A stretch of DNA of 64,000 bases from Paenibacillus aestuarii (GTDB taxonomy: Bacteria; Bacillota; Bacilli; Paenibacillales; NBRC-103111), in NCBI RefSeq assembly GCF_027789125.1, contig NZ_JAQFVF010000027.1:1-64000 (forward strand), written 5' to 3'. The notes under the pieces are model-generated. The model did no database searches. It was not told where the DNA came from and was given only the letters and a program-made list of their open reading frames with translations. A program made the position numbers and the translations under genes. Shown one piece after another: positions 42,181 through 51,520 of this stretch; within the stretch, counting starts at the first letter, position 1, and every line of letters begins with the position of its first letter.

Positions 42181-43338
42181 TTATGATTTTACGCTCGGCG
42201 TCTCCCGCTCGGCCACCTTGCTGGTGGCGGGGCTGTAGACGAGCGGCAGCCCAATCAGCGCTTGCAGGTCGTCAAGCGCAATCGTGATCCGCCCGTGCTC
42301 GCGCAGCACGGGCTCGCGCAAAGCCACGCGCGTCCCATCTAAGCGCGTGGCACTCCCGGCATTCACCTCCAGGGTGAATGCCTGTCCCCGCAGGCGGAGC
42401 TGCAGCGCCCCGCCTGTTTGCACTGCGCTGCCGCCAAGCTGCTCGGCGGCGGCAGCGGCATCTACGCGCAGCGCGGCGTTGCCCGGCTGCGCGACGATGC
42501 GGCGCTGGATCGAGCGGTGCAGCAGCTCCGGCGTAATGCCGGGGCTGCCCGCGTTGATCCGCGGGATGAGCAGGCGATCGCGGCTGCGCGTCGCCATGTC
42601 GGGCTGGATCGTGAAGGCGTAGCGGATGCCAGCCTGCTGAACGAGCTGGACAGCCTCCGGCGAGGAGATGCCGTAAGGATACGCCATCGTATCCAGCGGC
42701 CTGTCGGTGAGGCCCTTCAGCTTGCCGACACACGCATTCGCATCGCTGGATATGCGCTGCTGATAGGCGACGTCAGTTAACGGTTGGCCGCTGTCATCGA
42801 ATTTGCCGACAAGCGCAGCCTCGCCGTTCGGCAGCTTGTGGTGCAGATTATCGGTGTGACAGCCGACATCGATGAAATTGGTATCATGCGTCATCTCGCT
42901 GATCTGCTCCTTCGACATGGAAGGAATGTAAGAGGCCAGCGGATCGGCCAAGTCCGTCGTAATGACGAAGTTAACGGCGGGGATGCGCAAGCTTTTTAAG
43001 ATCGGGTAGGCGGATGTAAAGAAGCTTTGATATCCGTCATCGAACGTGACGAGAACCGCATTGGAAGGAACCGTAGCTCCGTCCATGAATTGTTTGAACT
43101 CATTTAATGAAATAAAATGATAGCCTTTGTCCAGCAAAGACTGCAATTGATTCTGGAAAAGCTCGCTCGTGATCGTGCTGGAACTCGTGTCGGTGTCATG
43201 GATATGATGGTACATGAGCACGGCCACCTGATCCTGATAATAAACTTGACTGCTGGACCTTCCCGCCTGCAGCGGCGTCAGCAGCACACTCATGCCGATG
43301 ATGCCGAGCAGCACGGTGATGGCGATTCTTTTATACAT
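42181..43338 (-). CDS. Secreted polysaccharide deacetylase with a C-terminal stalk domain
   Basis: About 385 aa. It has an N-terminal signal or anchor (MYKRIAITVLLGIIGMSVLLTP), then the NodB domain: VLMYHHIHD, LVTFDDGYQS (metal Asp pair), a CHTDNLHH segment with the zinc His residues, and MAYPYGISSPEAV. It should deacetylate chitin-like or peptidoglycan sugars outside the cell. The last ~110 residues (LRVDAAAAAEQLGG... to QALIGLPL) look like a copper-amine-oxidase-N-type stalk domain, and their DNA is far richer in GC than the rest. AAGGAGATT supports ATG 43338. Confidence 0.85.
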   Translation of the reverse strand: MYKRIAITVLLGIIGMSVLLTPLQAGRSSSQVYYQDQVAVLMYHHIHDTDTSSSTITSELFQNQLQSLLDKGYHFISLNEFKQFMDGATVPSNAVLVTFDDGYQSFFTSAYPILKSLRIPAVNFVITTDLADPLASYIPSMSKEQISEMTHDTNFIDVGCHTDNLHHKLPNGEAALVGKFDDSGQPLTDVAYQQRISSDANACVGKLKGLTDRPLDTMAYPYGISSPEAVQLVQQAGIRYAFTIQPDMATRSRDRLLIPRINAGSPGITPELLHRSIQRRIVAQPGNAALRVDAAAAAEQLGGSAVQTGGALQLRLRGQAFTLEVNAGSATRLDGTRVALREPVLREHGRITIALDDLQALIGLPLVYSPATSKVAERETPSVKS

Positions 43339-43396
43339 GTCAGGGAATCTCCTTGTTTTCCTCACAACTCTATCGAACAGACTATGTAAGGTATGA

Positions 43397-43402
43397 TATA
43401 AT
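43397..43402 (+). promoter_or_regulatory. Fumarase promoter -10
   Basis: TATAAT with a preceding TATGA (extended-type) element, 78 bp before the fumarase start. No close -35 match is seen (TCGAAC at 43373). Confidence 0.5.
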
Positions 43403-43479
43403 AGATGACGGTTGTTTAAAATGATTATTAATAATTTTCCTACATTTTCCTTCAAATGAGAGAGGAGCCAGACATCATT

Positions 43480-45027
43480 ATGCAACATTTTTATCAAAGC
43501 GTGTATGATTTAATCGTTGAAACGTCCACGAACCTCCCTGGCGACGTGCGCCGTGCGGTACAAGCGGCTCAAGAGCGTGAGGATGCAGGTACGCGTTCCG
43601 CGTTGTCCCTATCCCGCATTGCCGATAACATTCATATGGCGGAGTGCAATGTATCCCCGATTTGCCAGGATACCGGCATGCCAACGTTTATTATACACTG
43701 TCCGGTTGGAGCAAACCAAATCATCATGAAGAAGCAAATTCTTGAAGCGGTCGCGAATGCAACCAAAGCAAGTAAGCTTCGCACGAACTCTGTGGATTCG
43801 CTTACGGGCGCGAACAGCGGTGACAACCTTGGACCAGGGACGCCGGTCATTCACTTCGAGCAGTGGGAACGTGAAGAGATCGAAGTGAAGCTGATCCTCA
43901 AAGGCGGCGGCTGTGAGAATAAGAACATTCAATACAGCTTGCCGATGGAAATAGAAGGTTTGGGCAAAGCAGGCCGCGATCTGGACGGCATCCGCAAATG
44001 CATCATGCATGCGGTGTATCAAGCGCAAGGCCAAGGCTGCAGCGCCGGCTTCATCGGCGTGGGCATCGGCGGCGACCGGACGAGCGGTTATGAGCTGGCG
44101 AAGCATCAATTATTCCGCCACGTTGACGATGTGAACCCGCATCCTGAATTGCGCCAATTGGAAGAATATGTTATGGAATATGCGAATACACTCGGCATCG
44201 GTACCATGGGCTTCGGCGGTCAAGTTTCGCTGCTCGGCTGTAAAGTTGGCGTGATGAACCGTTTGCCGGCTAGCTTCTTTGTTTCCGTTGCTTACAACTG
44301 CTGGGCATTCCGCCGCCAAGGCGTTCTGTTGAACGCCGAAACTGGTGAAATCAACGGCTGGTCGTACCCGCGCGGTACTGAAGTTTCCTTCGAAGCCGCT
44401 TATGAAGCGGGCCAGCAAGCGGCGAAGAACGTCAGTGAAGAGCGTCGTGAGATCGTGTTGACGACACCAATCTCGGAAGAGCAAATCCGCCAGTTGAAAG
44501 TCGGTGATGTGGTCGTCATCAATGGTACGATGCATACAGGACGTGACGCGCTGCACAAATATTTGATGGATCATGACGCTCCGGTCGATTTGAACGGCGC
44601 AGCGATTTACCACTGCGGTCCGGTCATGAGCAAAGACGAAGCCGGCGAATGGCATGTGAAGGCGGCAGGGCCGACGACAAGTATTCGCGAGGAGCCTTAT
44701 CAAGGCGATATCATTAAAAAGTTCGGCATCCGCGCAGTCATCGGCAAAGGCGGCATGGGTCCGAAAACGCTCGCTGCGCTGAAAGAGCACGGTGGCGTTT
44801 ACCTGAACGCGATCGGTGGTGCTGCACAGTACTACGCGCAATGCTTCAAAAAAGTCGAAGGCGTGGACTACATGGAGTTCGGTATTCCGGAAGCGATGTG
44901 GCATTTGGAGACGGAAGGTTTCGCTGCAATTGTCACTATGGATTCCCACGGCAACAGCTTGCATGCCGATGTAGAGAAGAATTCGATGGAGAAATTGACA
45001 GCTTTGAAAGAGCCAGTGTTTAAATAA
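43480..45027 (+). CDS. fumA: Class I (iron-sulfur) fumarate hydratase
   Basis: About 515 aa, alpha and beta parts fused in one chain as in FumA/FumB. It converts fumarate to malate with an oxygen-sensitive 4Fe-4S cluster. Candidate cluster cysteines lie in CQDTGMP, GGGCENKN and GQGCSAGFIG. The beta part begins near residue 325 (TPISEEQIRQLKVGDVVVING) and ends with VKKVEGVDYMEFGIPEAMW-like text. GAGAGGAG lies 13 bases before ATG 43480, a long spacer, so the start is not certain. With citZ, icd and mdh it extends the local TCA set. Confidence 0.93.
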   Translation: MQHFYQSVYDLIVETSTNLPGDVRRAVQAAQEREDAGTRSALSLSRIADNIHMAECNVSPICQDTGMPTFIIHCPVGANQIIMKKQILEAVANATKASKLRTNSVDSLTGANSGDNLGPGTPVIHFEQWEREEIEVKLILKGGGCENKNIQYSLPMEIEGLGKAGRDLDGIRKCIMHAVYQAQGQGCSAGFIGVGIGGDRTSGYELAKHQLFRHVDDVNPHPELRQLEEYVMEYANTLGIGTMGFGGQVSLLGCKVGVMNRLPASFFVSVAYNCWAFRRQGVLLNAETGEINGWSYPRGTEVSFEAAYEAGQQAAKNVSEERREIVLTTPISEEQIRQLKVGDVVVINGTMHTGRDALHKYLMDHDAPVDLNGAAIYHCGPVMSKDEAGEWHVKAAGPTTSIREEPYQGDIIKKFGIRAVIGKGGMGPKTLAALKEHGGVYLNAIGGAAQYYAQCFKKVEGVDYMEFGIPEAMWHLETEGFAAIVTMDSHGNSLHADVEKNSMEKLTALKEPVFK

Positions 45028-45062
45028 GCGTTCTTTACAAAAAAAATACTGGATTGTGCGTA

Positions 45063-45110
45063 AAAGAAAGGGTTACTATGTAATGTAGCCCTTTTTCTTT
45101 TTTCATCCTT
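45063..45110 (+). terminator. Terminator after the fumarase gene
   Basis: AAAGAAAGGGTTAC pairs with GTAGCCCTTTTTC with one G-T pair, then a T-rich tract. Confidence 0.85.
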
Positions 45111-45143
45111 GGCAATGATTGCCTATCATCGGAGGATAGACGC

Positions 45144-46937
45144 ATGACGAAGTTCCGCGCGAAATTAACACTGATTTTGATTTTGTTAATCGGTTGCTCC
45201 ATGCTGATTGTCGGTTTATTTATGGCAAAGGTGCTGGAGGACTCCCACATTCAAGCTTTAGAAGACAATATGGAACGTGAGCTCAAAGTGATCCTGGCGA
45301 CAGGCGATTGGACGCGCAATGGCTCGGATAGCGAACTGATGTCTTATTACACCGAGCAAGCCAAACGCATCAAAGCATCGACGGATTCAAGATTGACTTA
45401 TGTGCGCGCGGATGGACGCGTACTCGGGGATTCCGATCAAAGCCCGGAGCAGATGGATAATCACTTGACCCGTCCGGAGATTGTAACCGCTGCAGCCAAT
45501 GGGGTTGGCTATACAACCCGTTATAGCGACACGCTGAAGGAGAACATGCTCTATGCCGCCATACCGGTGAAGAAAGGCGAGCAAATCACAGGCTATATCC
45601 GCCTGGCGATGAGTTTAGAGCAAGTGGACCGATCGATTCTCCACTTGTGGTATTTTCTGATTTCGGGGCTCGCGATTTTGTTCGTGATTGCCGGTATTGT
45701 CAGCTACAGGATCGCCAAGGGCATTACACGGCCTATTGAGAAGATGACCCGGGTTGCCAAGCAAATCACGAATATGAACTATGAATCACGCGTGCCCGCT
45801 TACTCCAATGACGAGGTTGGGCAGCTGGGCCAAGCGATCAACCGGATGTCGGAAAGCTTGCAGCAGCAGATGGCGCGCATTCAAGAGAACGAACGCCGCT
45901 TGCAAGGCGTTATGGAGAACATGATCAGCGGAATTATGATGATCGACCGCGAGGAGCGGATTGTGCTGCTGAATCCGGCAGGGGAAGATATTCTCGGCTT
46001 TTCGGCGCAGGAGCTGCTCGGGAAGAAATATAATGAAGCCAAACAGCAGTATGAATTCACAAAGCTCATTCAGGAATGTATCGAAACGCGGGAGCCGATC
46101 AGCGACGAGATGATTTTCTATTATCCGGCGGAAATGATCCTGGAGATCAACCTGATTCCGATTGCCCATGAAGATGAAGAATGGTCCGGGGTTCTCGTGG
46201 TTCTTCACGATACGACGGCAGTTCGCAGGCTCGAGCGCATGCGCAGCGAGTTTGTAGCTAATGTGTCGCATGAGCTGAAAACGCCGATTGCCGCGGTCAA
46301 GGGATTTGCCGAGACGTTGCTCGCTGGGGCTTTGAATGACAAGGATACAGCGGTATCGTTCCTGCAAATCATTTTTGATGAGAGCGAGCGTTTGAACCGG
46401 TTGATCGGCGACATTCTGGAGCTGTCCAAAATTGAGTCGAAGCGGATTCCGATGCATTTTTCACCGATCTATATGCCGGAGTTTTTGGAGAAGACCGTAA
46501 GCGTCCTCCGCAAAGAGGCGGAGAAGAAACATATCGAGCTGAGCTTGTATGTGGATGAAGATATTTATATTGAAGCGGATGAAGACAGGCTGCGCCAAAT
46601 CCTGATTAACCTGCTGTCCAACGGGATCAATTACACCCAAGACGGCGGCAAGGTGAAAGTTCGCGTAGAGCCGCTGGAAATGAATGGGGACGGCGACTAC
46701 GAGCGTCTGCGGATTATCGTGTCAGATACGGGCATCGGCATTCCGAAGAAAGACCTGCCGCGTATTTTCGAACGGTTCTATCGCGTGGACAAAGCGCGCT
46801 CCCGCAGTTCAGGCGGCACGGGCTTGGGCTTGTCGATCGTGAAACATTTGGTGGAGCTGCACAAAGGCACCATTCGTGTCGACAGTGAAGTCGGCGTAGG
46901 CACTAAATTTACGATTGAACTGCCGGTCATCCACTAA
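45144..46937 (+). CDS. phoR: PhoR-like sensor histidine kinase
   Basis: A 597-aa membrane kinase. TM1 is at ~7-29, an outer sensor domain at ~30-165, TM2 at ~167-190, HAMP at ~190-245, PAS at ~250-350, HisKA with the phosphorylated His376 (ANVSHELKTPIAAVKGFAET), and HATPase with SDTGIGIPKKDLPRIFERFY and GGTGLGLSIVKHL. Domain order and length match PhoR of Bacillus, which senses phosphate limitation through wall precursors. It is transcribed first, 96 bp before the response regulator, the reverse of the Bacillus phoP-phoR order. GGAGGATAGACGC precedes the ATG. Confidence 0.88.
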   Translation: MTKFRAKLTLILILLIGCSMLIVGLFMAKVLEDSHIQALEDNMERELKVILATGDWTRNGSDSELMSYYTEQAKRIKASTDSRLTYVRADGRVLGDSDQSPEQMDNHLTRPEIVTAAANGVGYTTRYSDTLKENMLYAAIPVKKGEQITGYIRLAMSLEQVDRSILHLWYFLISGLAILFVIAGIVSYRIAKGITRPIEKMTRVAKQITNMNYESRVPAYSNDEVGQLGQAINRMSESLQQQMARIQENERRLQGVMENMISGIMMIDREERIVLLNPAGEDILGFSAQELLGKKYNEAKQQYEFTKLIQECIETREPISDEMIFYYPAEMILEINLIPIAHEDEEWSGVLVVLHDTTAVRRLERMRSEFVANVSHELKTPIAAVKGFAETLLAGALNDKDTAVSFLQIIFDESERLNRLIGDILELSKIESKRIPMHFSPIYMPEFLEKTVSVLRKEAEKKHIELSLYVDEDIYIEADEDRLRQILINLLSNGINYTQDGGKVKVRVEPLEMNGDGDYERLRIIVSDTGIGIPKKDLPRIFERFYRVDKARSRSSGGTGLGLSIVKHLVELHKGTIRVDSEVGVGTKFTIELPVIH

Positions 46938-46960
46938 TTGACACCACATTTTCAGAGATT

Positions 46961-46992
46961 TTTACATTCTCTTTACAATGCTGTGGTACAAT
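46961..46992 (+). promoter_or_regulatory. PHO-box-like repeats and promoter upstream of phoP
   Basis: TTTACA-TTCTC-TTTACA (46961-46977) is an exact 11-bp-period direct repeat, as in Bacillus PhoP boxes. Weaker units TTTCAG (46950) and TGACAC (46939) continue the same phase. TACAAT (46987-46992) is a good -10. The boxes end about 22 bases before the start, the position used by PhoP-activated promoters, and replace a normal -35. This suggests that phoP activates itself. Confidence 0.65.
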
Positions 46993-47033
46993 GAAAATAT
47001 GCAAAGTTAATAAACTGTAAATCGAGGGATACC

Positions 47034-47750
47034 ATGGCACAAAAAATACTCGTCATTGAAGATGAACCGACACTAGCGCGGCTGCTTTCTTATAACCTGT
47101 CACAAGAAGGTTATGATACGAAGGTGGTTGATCATGGCGGTGATGGACTTCAAGAGGCTTTGCAGCAGACTTACGATTTAATCATCCTGGATATTATGCT
47201 GCCTGGACTGAACGGCTTTGAGGTATTAGCCAAGCTAAGGCAAAAGGGGAACAGCACGCCGGTGATCATTTTGACGGCACGCAATGCTGAGGATGAAGTG
47301 GTTCAAGGTTTGAAGCACGGTGCTGACGATTATATTACGAAGCCATTTGGCGTAGCCGAGCTGCTCGCGAGGGTGTCTGCCGTTCTGCGCAGAACGCAGT
47401 CGGAAGATACTTCAGCGGATAAACATAAATCGAATGAAAAGCTGATTCAAGCCGGAGAATTGATGATTTATCCGGAGAAATATGAAGTGGTGCTGAACGG
47501 GGAGTCGATTCCGCTCAGACCGAAGGAATTTGAAGTGCTGCTGTACTTGGTTCAGCGTCCGGGTGTTGTCGTCACGCGGGACGATCTGATGAATATCGTC
47601 TGGGGCTTTGACTATATCGGTGGACAGCGGACGGTTGACGTGCACGTCAGCTCGCTGCGCAAGAAGCTGGAGATGAACCAACAGTCCGTGAAGATCGATT
47701 CCATTCGCGGCGTCGGTTACAAGCTGGTGGCAAATATCGTGAAAAAATAA
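47034..47750 (+). CDS. phoP: PhoP-like response regulator (OmpR family)
   Basis: A 238-aa regulator. The receiver domain has the phospho-acceptor Asp53 (IILDIMLPGLNGFEVL) and the Lys in YITKPFGVAELLARV. A linker spans ~122-138 and the winged-helix DNA-binding domain runs from ~140 (LRPKEFEVLLYLVQRPGVV, QRTVDVHVSSLRKKLE). It pairs with the upstream kinase. PHO-like repeats in its own promoter suggest autoregulation, and similar repeats lie before ppk. A terminator follows. Confidence 0.9.
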   Translation: MAQKILVIEDEPTLARLLSYNLSQEGYDTKVVDHGGDGLQEALQQTYDLIILDIMLPGLNGFEVLAKLRQKGNSTPVIILTARNAEDEVVQGLKHGADDYITKPFGVAELLARVSAVLRRTQSEDTSADKHKSNEKLIQAGELMIYPEKYEVVLNGESIPLRPKEFEVLLYLVQRPGVVVTRDDLMNIVWGFDYIGGQRTVDVHVSSLRKKLEMNQQSVKIDSIRGVGYKLVANIVKK

Positions 47751-47795
47751 TGAGCCTTGGGTTTGCTGCGCAGACAGTGACCCAGGCTCATTTTT
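47750..47795. terminator. Terminator between phoP and the MerR-methyltransferase gene
   Basis: ATGAGCCTTGGGT pairs with ACCCAGGCTCAT, then five T residues. The distal arm overlaps the last codons of the convergent gene. Confidence 0.88.
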
Positions 47796-48831
47796 GCGCG
47801 CAGACGACATACACCAGCTCGTGGAGCGGCTGGGAGCGGACCACGGAAGCATGCGCCGTCAGCCATGCCATCAAGTCGCTGTGCACCGGGTACAGCTCGA
47901 CTTGATCGTGCATCATCGGCAGCTCTTGCGCGCCGGAGCGGGTCAGCGAAGCGATGAACGTATGCGCTTCGTCAGGGGTGCGCAGCATGTAATCGGCTAG
48001 GCACAAGGTGCCGTCCGGCTTTAGGACGCGCAGCATCTCGCTCCAGGCCAGCTCGCGCTGGGCCGCTGTCAGATGATGCAGAGCGAACGAGCTGACGACG
48101 AGGTCAAACTGGCCGTCCATGTAGGGGATAGCCAGGACGTTGCCCAGCTTCAGCTCGACTTCGGGATGCTTGCCGGCGCACGCTTTCAGCATCTGCCTGG
48201 ACTGATCGATGGCCGCCATCGATGCGCCCAAGCGCTGCAGCATGCCTGCCAGATTGCCCGTGCCCGTGCCGACATCGAGGCCTCGGCAGCCGGGTGCAGG
48301 CGTGGCGAGTTCCGCTATGCGCTGCAGCGCGGCCTCGTAAGTCGCTTGCGGGGAAGCGTCCGCCGCCAGCTGCTTATCGAACTTCGATGCTCTGGCATCG
48401 AAGTTCCAATGATCGCGCCAGCTCCCGCGCAGGTCGCGCATCGCTTTGTTCTGCTGCGCCAGCTCGTACAGCTGCTCAGTAGGGACCTGCTGATTCAGCC
48501 CGGCGGCTTGAATCATGCGGTCCATCGTCCCGATCATCATCTTCATCTCGCTGAGTTGCTGGAACAGCATCGCCCGCTGCAGCTGCAGCGCGTCGATGAA
48601 GGCATCCTGGCTGTCGCCGTCCGCTTCGGCCAGGGTCCGGCCGATATCCGCTAGCGTCATGCCGACTTCGCGCAGCGATACGATCGTCTGCAGGCGCCAG
48701 GCGTCCTGCTCGGTATAGCGCCGGTAGCCGTTGTCCTTCATTTTGGCCGGGGACAACAGCCCCTTCTGTTCATAGAAGCGGATGGCCCGCTCGGTAATGC
48801 CAAGCTTGCGTGAAATCTCATGGATGAGCAA
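47788..48831 (-). CDS. MerR-family regulator fused to a SAM methyltransferase
   Basis: About 347 aa in two parts. Residues ~1-70 are a MerR winged helix (ISRKLGITERAIRFYEQKGL, NGYRRYTEQDAWRLQTIV), followed by a dimerisation helix (~80-125). Residues ~150-345 form a class I methyltransferase: GLDVGTGTGNLAGML (motif I), AIDQSRQ, DLVVSSFALHHLTAAQR and MLRVLKPDGTLCLADY. This resembles the ubiE/Methyltransf_11 group. The fused enzyme may act as the sensor, but the ligand and target are unknown. The start is TTG with GGAGG 7 bases upstream. The coding DNA is GC-rich. Confidence 0.87.
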   Translation of the reverse strand: MLIHEISRKLGITERAIRFYEQKGLLSPAKMKDNGYRRYTEQDAWRLQTIVSLREVGMTLADIGRTLAEADGDSQDAFIDALQLQRAMLFQQLSEMKMMIGTMDRMIQAAGLNQQVPTEQLYELAQQNKAMRDLRGSWRDHWNFDARASKFDKQLAADASPQATYEAALQRIAELATPAPGCRGLDVGTGTGNLAGMLQRLGASMAAIDQSRQMLKACAGKHPEVELKLGNVLAIPYMDGQFDLVVSSFALHHLTAAQRELAWSEMLRVLKPDGTLCLADYMLRTPDEAHTFIASLTRSGAQELPMMHDQVELYPVHSDLMAWLTAHASVVRSQPLHELVYVVCAQK

Positions 48832-48985
48832 AGTAATTCCTCCAGAATGGCAAAATCGCATACATTTTTCGCCATATCAGAAATGTTCTTTTTGCTGTAT
48901 TTTGCTATACTTTAATTGTAATAGTAGTATGGACAGGTGAAAAGGATAAGTTATCGACAAGCCCTAAATCTTAGGAGGAATGATG

Positions 48986-50068
48986 ATGTCCAAAACGTAT
49001 CGCATTGCGATCATCGGTTGCGGTGGAATCGCGAACGGCAAACACATGCCGAGCTTGAAGAAATTAAAGAATGTTGAAATGGTCGCTTTCTGTGATATCA
49101 TTTCCGAAAAAGCGCATGAAGCGGCGGCTAAATATGGAACAAGCGAAGCTAAAGTATACGAAGACTATCGCGAGGTTTTGAAAGATAGCACGATTGATAT
49201 CGTACATGTATGTACGCCGAATGATTCCCACGCCGAGATTGCAATTGCTGCGCTGGAAGCGGACAAGCACGTAATGTGTGAGAAGCCGATGGCGAAGACA
49301 GCTGCTGACGCTCGCCGCATGGTGGAAGCTGCGAAGCGTACAGGCAAGAAATTGACGATCGGCTACAACAACCGTTTCCGTCCAGACAGCCAACATCTGC
49401 ATAACCTGTGCGAAGACGGCGAACTGGGTGAAGTTTACTTTGCTAAAGCGCATGCGATTCGTCGCCGTGCGGTTCCGACTTGGGGCGTATTCCTCGATGA
49501 AGAGAAGCAAGGCGGTGGCCCGCTGATCGATATCGGTACGCATGCGCTTGACTTGACGCTGTGGATGATGAACAACTACGAGCCAAAAGTCGTTCTGGGT
49601 ACATCCTACCACAAGCTGTCCCAACGCGAAAACGCAGCAAATGCTTGGGGCCCTTGGGATCCGTCCAAGTTCACAGTGGAAGATTCCGCATTTGGTATGA
49701 TTACGATGAAGAATGGCGCAACTATTATTCTCGAATCCAGCTGGGCGCTGAACTCCCTTGAAGTGGACGAAGCGAAATGTACGCTTTGCGGTACAGAAGG
49801 CGGAGCTGACATGAAAGGCGGACTGCGCATTAACGGTGAGAAACATAGCCGTTTGTTCCAAACGGATGTGGATCTGAAAGCCGGCGGCGTAGCGTTCTAT
49901 TCCGGCGATACGGAAAGCGCGCCTGATCTGGAAATGCGCATGTGGATCCAAGCGATCGAGAATGACACGGATCCAGTAGTTACACCTGAGCAAGCTTGCG
50001 TCGTTTCCGAGATTCTTGAAGCGATTTATGAATCGGCGAAAACAGGCAAAGCGGTTTATTTCGACTAA
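48986..50068 (+). CDS. Gfo/Idh/MocA-family oxidoreductase
   Basis: About 360 aa. An N-terminal Rossmann domain (IAIIGCGGIANGKHMPSLKK) is followed by the conserved VMCEKPMAKTAADARRM motif, whose Lys is catalytic, and a C-terminal alpha/beta domain with GGPLIDIGTHALDLTLWMM. It should oxidise a sugar, inositol or a similar alcohol with NAD(P); the substrate is unknown. AGGAGG lies 7 bases before ATG 48986, the third of three ATGs in a row. It is divergent from the MerR fusion gene and closed by a terminator, so it stands alone. Confidence 0.92.
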   Translation: MSKTYRIAIIGCGGIANGKHMPSLKKLKNVEMVAFCDIISEKAHEAAAKYGTSEAKVYEDYREVLKDSTIDIVHVCTPNDSHAEIAIAALEADKHVMCEKPMAKTAADARRMVEAAKRTGKKLTIGYNNRFRPDSQHLHNLCEDGELGEVYFAKAHAIRRRAVPTWGVFLDEEKQGGGPLIDIGTHALDLTLWMMNNYEPKVVLGTSYHKLSQRENAANAWGPWDPSKFTVEDSAFGMITMKNGATIILESSWALNSLEVDEAKCTLCGTEGGADMKGGLRINGEKHSRLFQTDVDLKAGGVAFYSGDTESAPDLEMRMWIQAIENDTDPVVTPEQACVVSEILEAIYESAKTGKAVYFD

Positions 50069-50082
50069 TAATCGACGAATAC

Positions 50083-50131
50083 AAAATCCTCTTCTTCCGA
50101 TGATGGGCATCGGTGGGAGAGGATTTTTTTA
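50083..50131 (+). terminator. Terminator after the oxidoreductase
   Basis: AAAATCCTCT pairs with AGAGGATTTT around an inner CGATG/CATCG stem; seven T residues end it. Confidence 0.9.
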
Positions 50132-50142
50132 TAATTGCGGCA

Positions 50143-50200
50143 TTGACGAGAAACGCTATTTTAAGTAAGATTAGCTCGATTCCTATATGACATCATGTCA
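50143..50200 (+). promoter_or_regulatory. kyn operon promoter and palindromic operator
   Basis: TTGACG (50143-50148), 17 bp, TAAGAT (50166-50171) give a good sigma-A promoter with a start near 50178. A perfect palindrome, TGACAT-C-ATGTCA, lies at 50188-50200, about 10-22 bases into the transcript and just before the kynU ribosome binding site. The position suits a repressor that blocks transcription. Confidence 0.7.
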
Positions 50201-50217
50201 ATTACAAGGAGGCACCT

Positions 50218-51504
50218 ATGTTCACTGAACCGTATCACTATACCCGGGCGTTTGCGGAACAATTGGATGGGCAGGACGAATTAGCCCGTTTTCGGGATGA
50301 ATTTTATTTGAATCCAGACTCGATTTATATGGATGGCAACTCGCTGGGGCTGTTGTCCAAACGTGCGGAGCAATCGCTGCTGCGCGTCGTTGATGCTTGG
50401 AAAACGAGAGGCATTGACGGGTGGACGCAAGGCGAGCATCCTTGGTTCTATATGGCCGAACAATTGGCAGCCCTAAGCGCGCCGCTCGTTGGAGCTGCCG
50501 CTGACGAAGTGATTGTGACGGGTTCCACGACGACGAACCTGCATCAGCTGGTCGCTACGTTTTATAAGCCGGAAGGGTCGCGCACCAAAATTGTTGCGGA
50601 TGCTTTGAACTTCCCTTCCGATATCTATGCGCTGCAAAGCCAGCTGCGTCTGCATGGACTCGATCCGGCGGAGCATCTAATCCAGGTGCAGAGCCGTGAC
50701 GGGCGCCTGATTGAGGAAGCGGATATCATTGCGGCCATGACGGAGGAAGTGGCGTTAGTGATCTTGCCGACCGTGCTGTACCGCAGCGGGCAGCTGCTCG
50801 ATATGGAACGGTTAACGGCTGAGGCTCACGCCAGAGGTATTCTCATAGGCTTCGACGGCTGCCACTCGGTTGGCGCGGTTCAGCACCATTTTAGTCAGTG
50901 GGGCGTAGACTTCGCGTATTGGTGCAATTATAAATATTTGAACAGCGGTCCGGGCGGCGTTGGCGGGCTTTATGTCAATCGTAAGCATTTTGGCCGTATG
51001 CCTGGCCTCGCGGGATGGTTTGGCTCGAGCAAAGATAAGCAATTCGATATGGAGCATCGATTTGTTCCGGCGGCGGACGCGGGTGCTTATCAGATCGGCA
51101 CGCCGCATATCATCAGCATGGCGCCGCTCATTGGCTCGCTGGAAATGTTCGCCGAGGCGGATCTTACAAGGCTGCGCCAAAAGTCGCTGAAGATTACCTC
51201 TTATATGATGGGCCTCATCGAGCAAGAATTAAGCGGTATGGGCTTCACGATCGGAAATCCGCGAGACGATCAGCGCCGAGGCGGACATGTCAGCTTAGAG
51301 CATGCTGAAGCAGCCCGCATCTGCAAAGCGCTCAAAGAGAACGGCGTCGTTCCGGATTTTCGCGCGCCGAACATTATTCGCCTTGCGCCGATTGCACTTT
51401 ACTCCACCTACGGGGATGTATGGGATACGGTGCAGCGCTTGAAGACGATTATGACCGATAAGCTTTACGAGAAGTTTGAAAATACGCGCGATGTTGTCGC
51501 TTAA
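50218..51504 (+). CDS. kynU: Kynureninase
   Basis: A 428-aa PLP enzyme that splits kynurenine into anthranilate and alanine. Fold type I features are present: [16 protein letters not shown] near the start, [16 protein letters not shown], and the PLP lysine in [19 protein letters not shown]. It is first in the kynU-kynB-kynA operon, although its reaction comes last. AAGGAGGC precedes the ATG. The operon ends in anthranilate, which could enter tryptophan synthesis, quinolone-like products or degradation; no gene here decides which. Confidence 0.96.
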   Translation: MFTEPYHYTRAFAEQLDGQDELARFRDEFYLNPDSIYMDGNSLGLLSKRAEQSLLRVVDAWKTRGIDGWTQGEHPWFYMAEQLAALSAPLVGAAADEVIVTGSTTTNLHQLVATFYKPEGSRTKIVADALNFPSDIYALQSQLRLHGLDPAEHLIQVQSRDGRLIEEADIIAAMTEEVALVILPTVLYRSGQLLDMERLTAEAHARGILIGFDGCHSVGAVQHHFSQWGVDFAYWCNYKYLNSGPGGVGGLYVNRKHFGRMPGLAGWFGSSKDKQFDMEHRFVPAADAGAYQIGTPHIISMAPLIGSLEMFAEADLTRLRQKSLKITSYMMGLIEQELSGMGFTIGNPRDDQRRGGHVSLEHAEAARICKALKENGVVPDFRAPNIIRLAPIALYSTYGDVWDTVQRLKTIMTDKLYEKFENTRDVVA

Positions 51505-51520
51505 GTGAGGGTGTTAAAGC

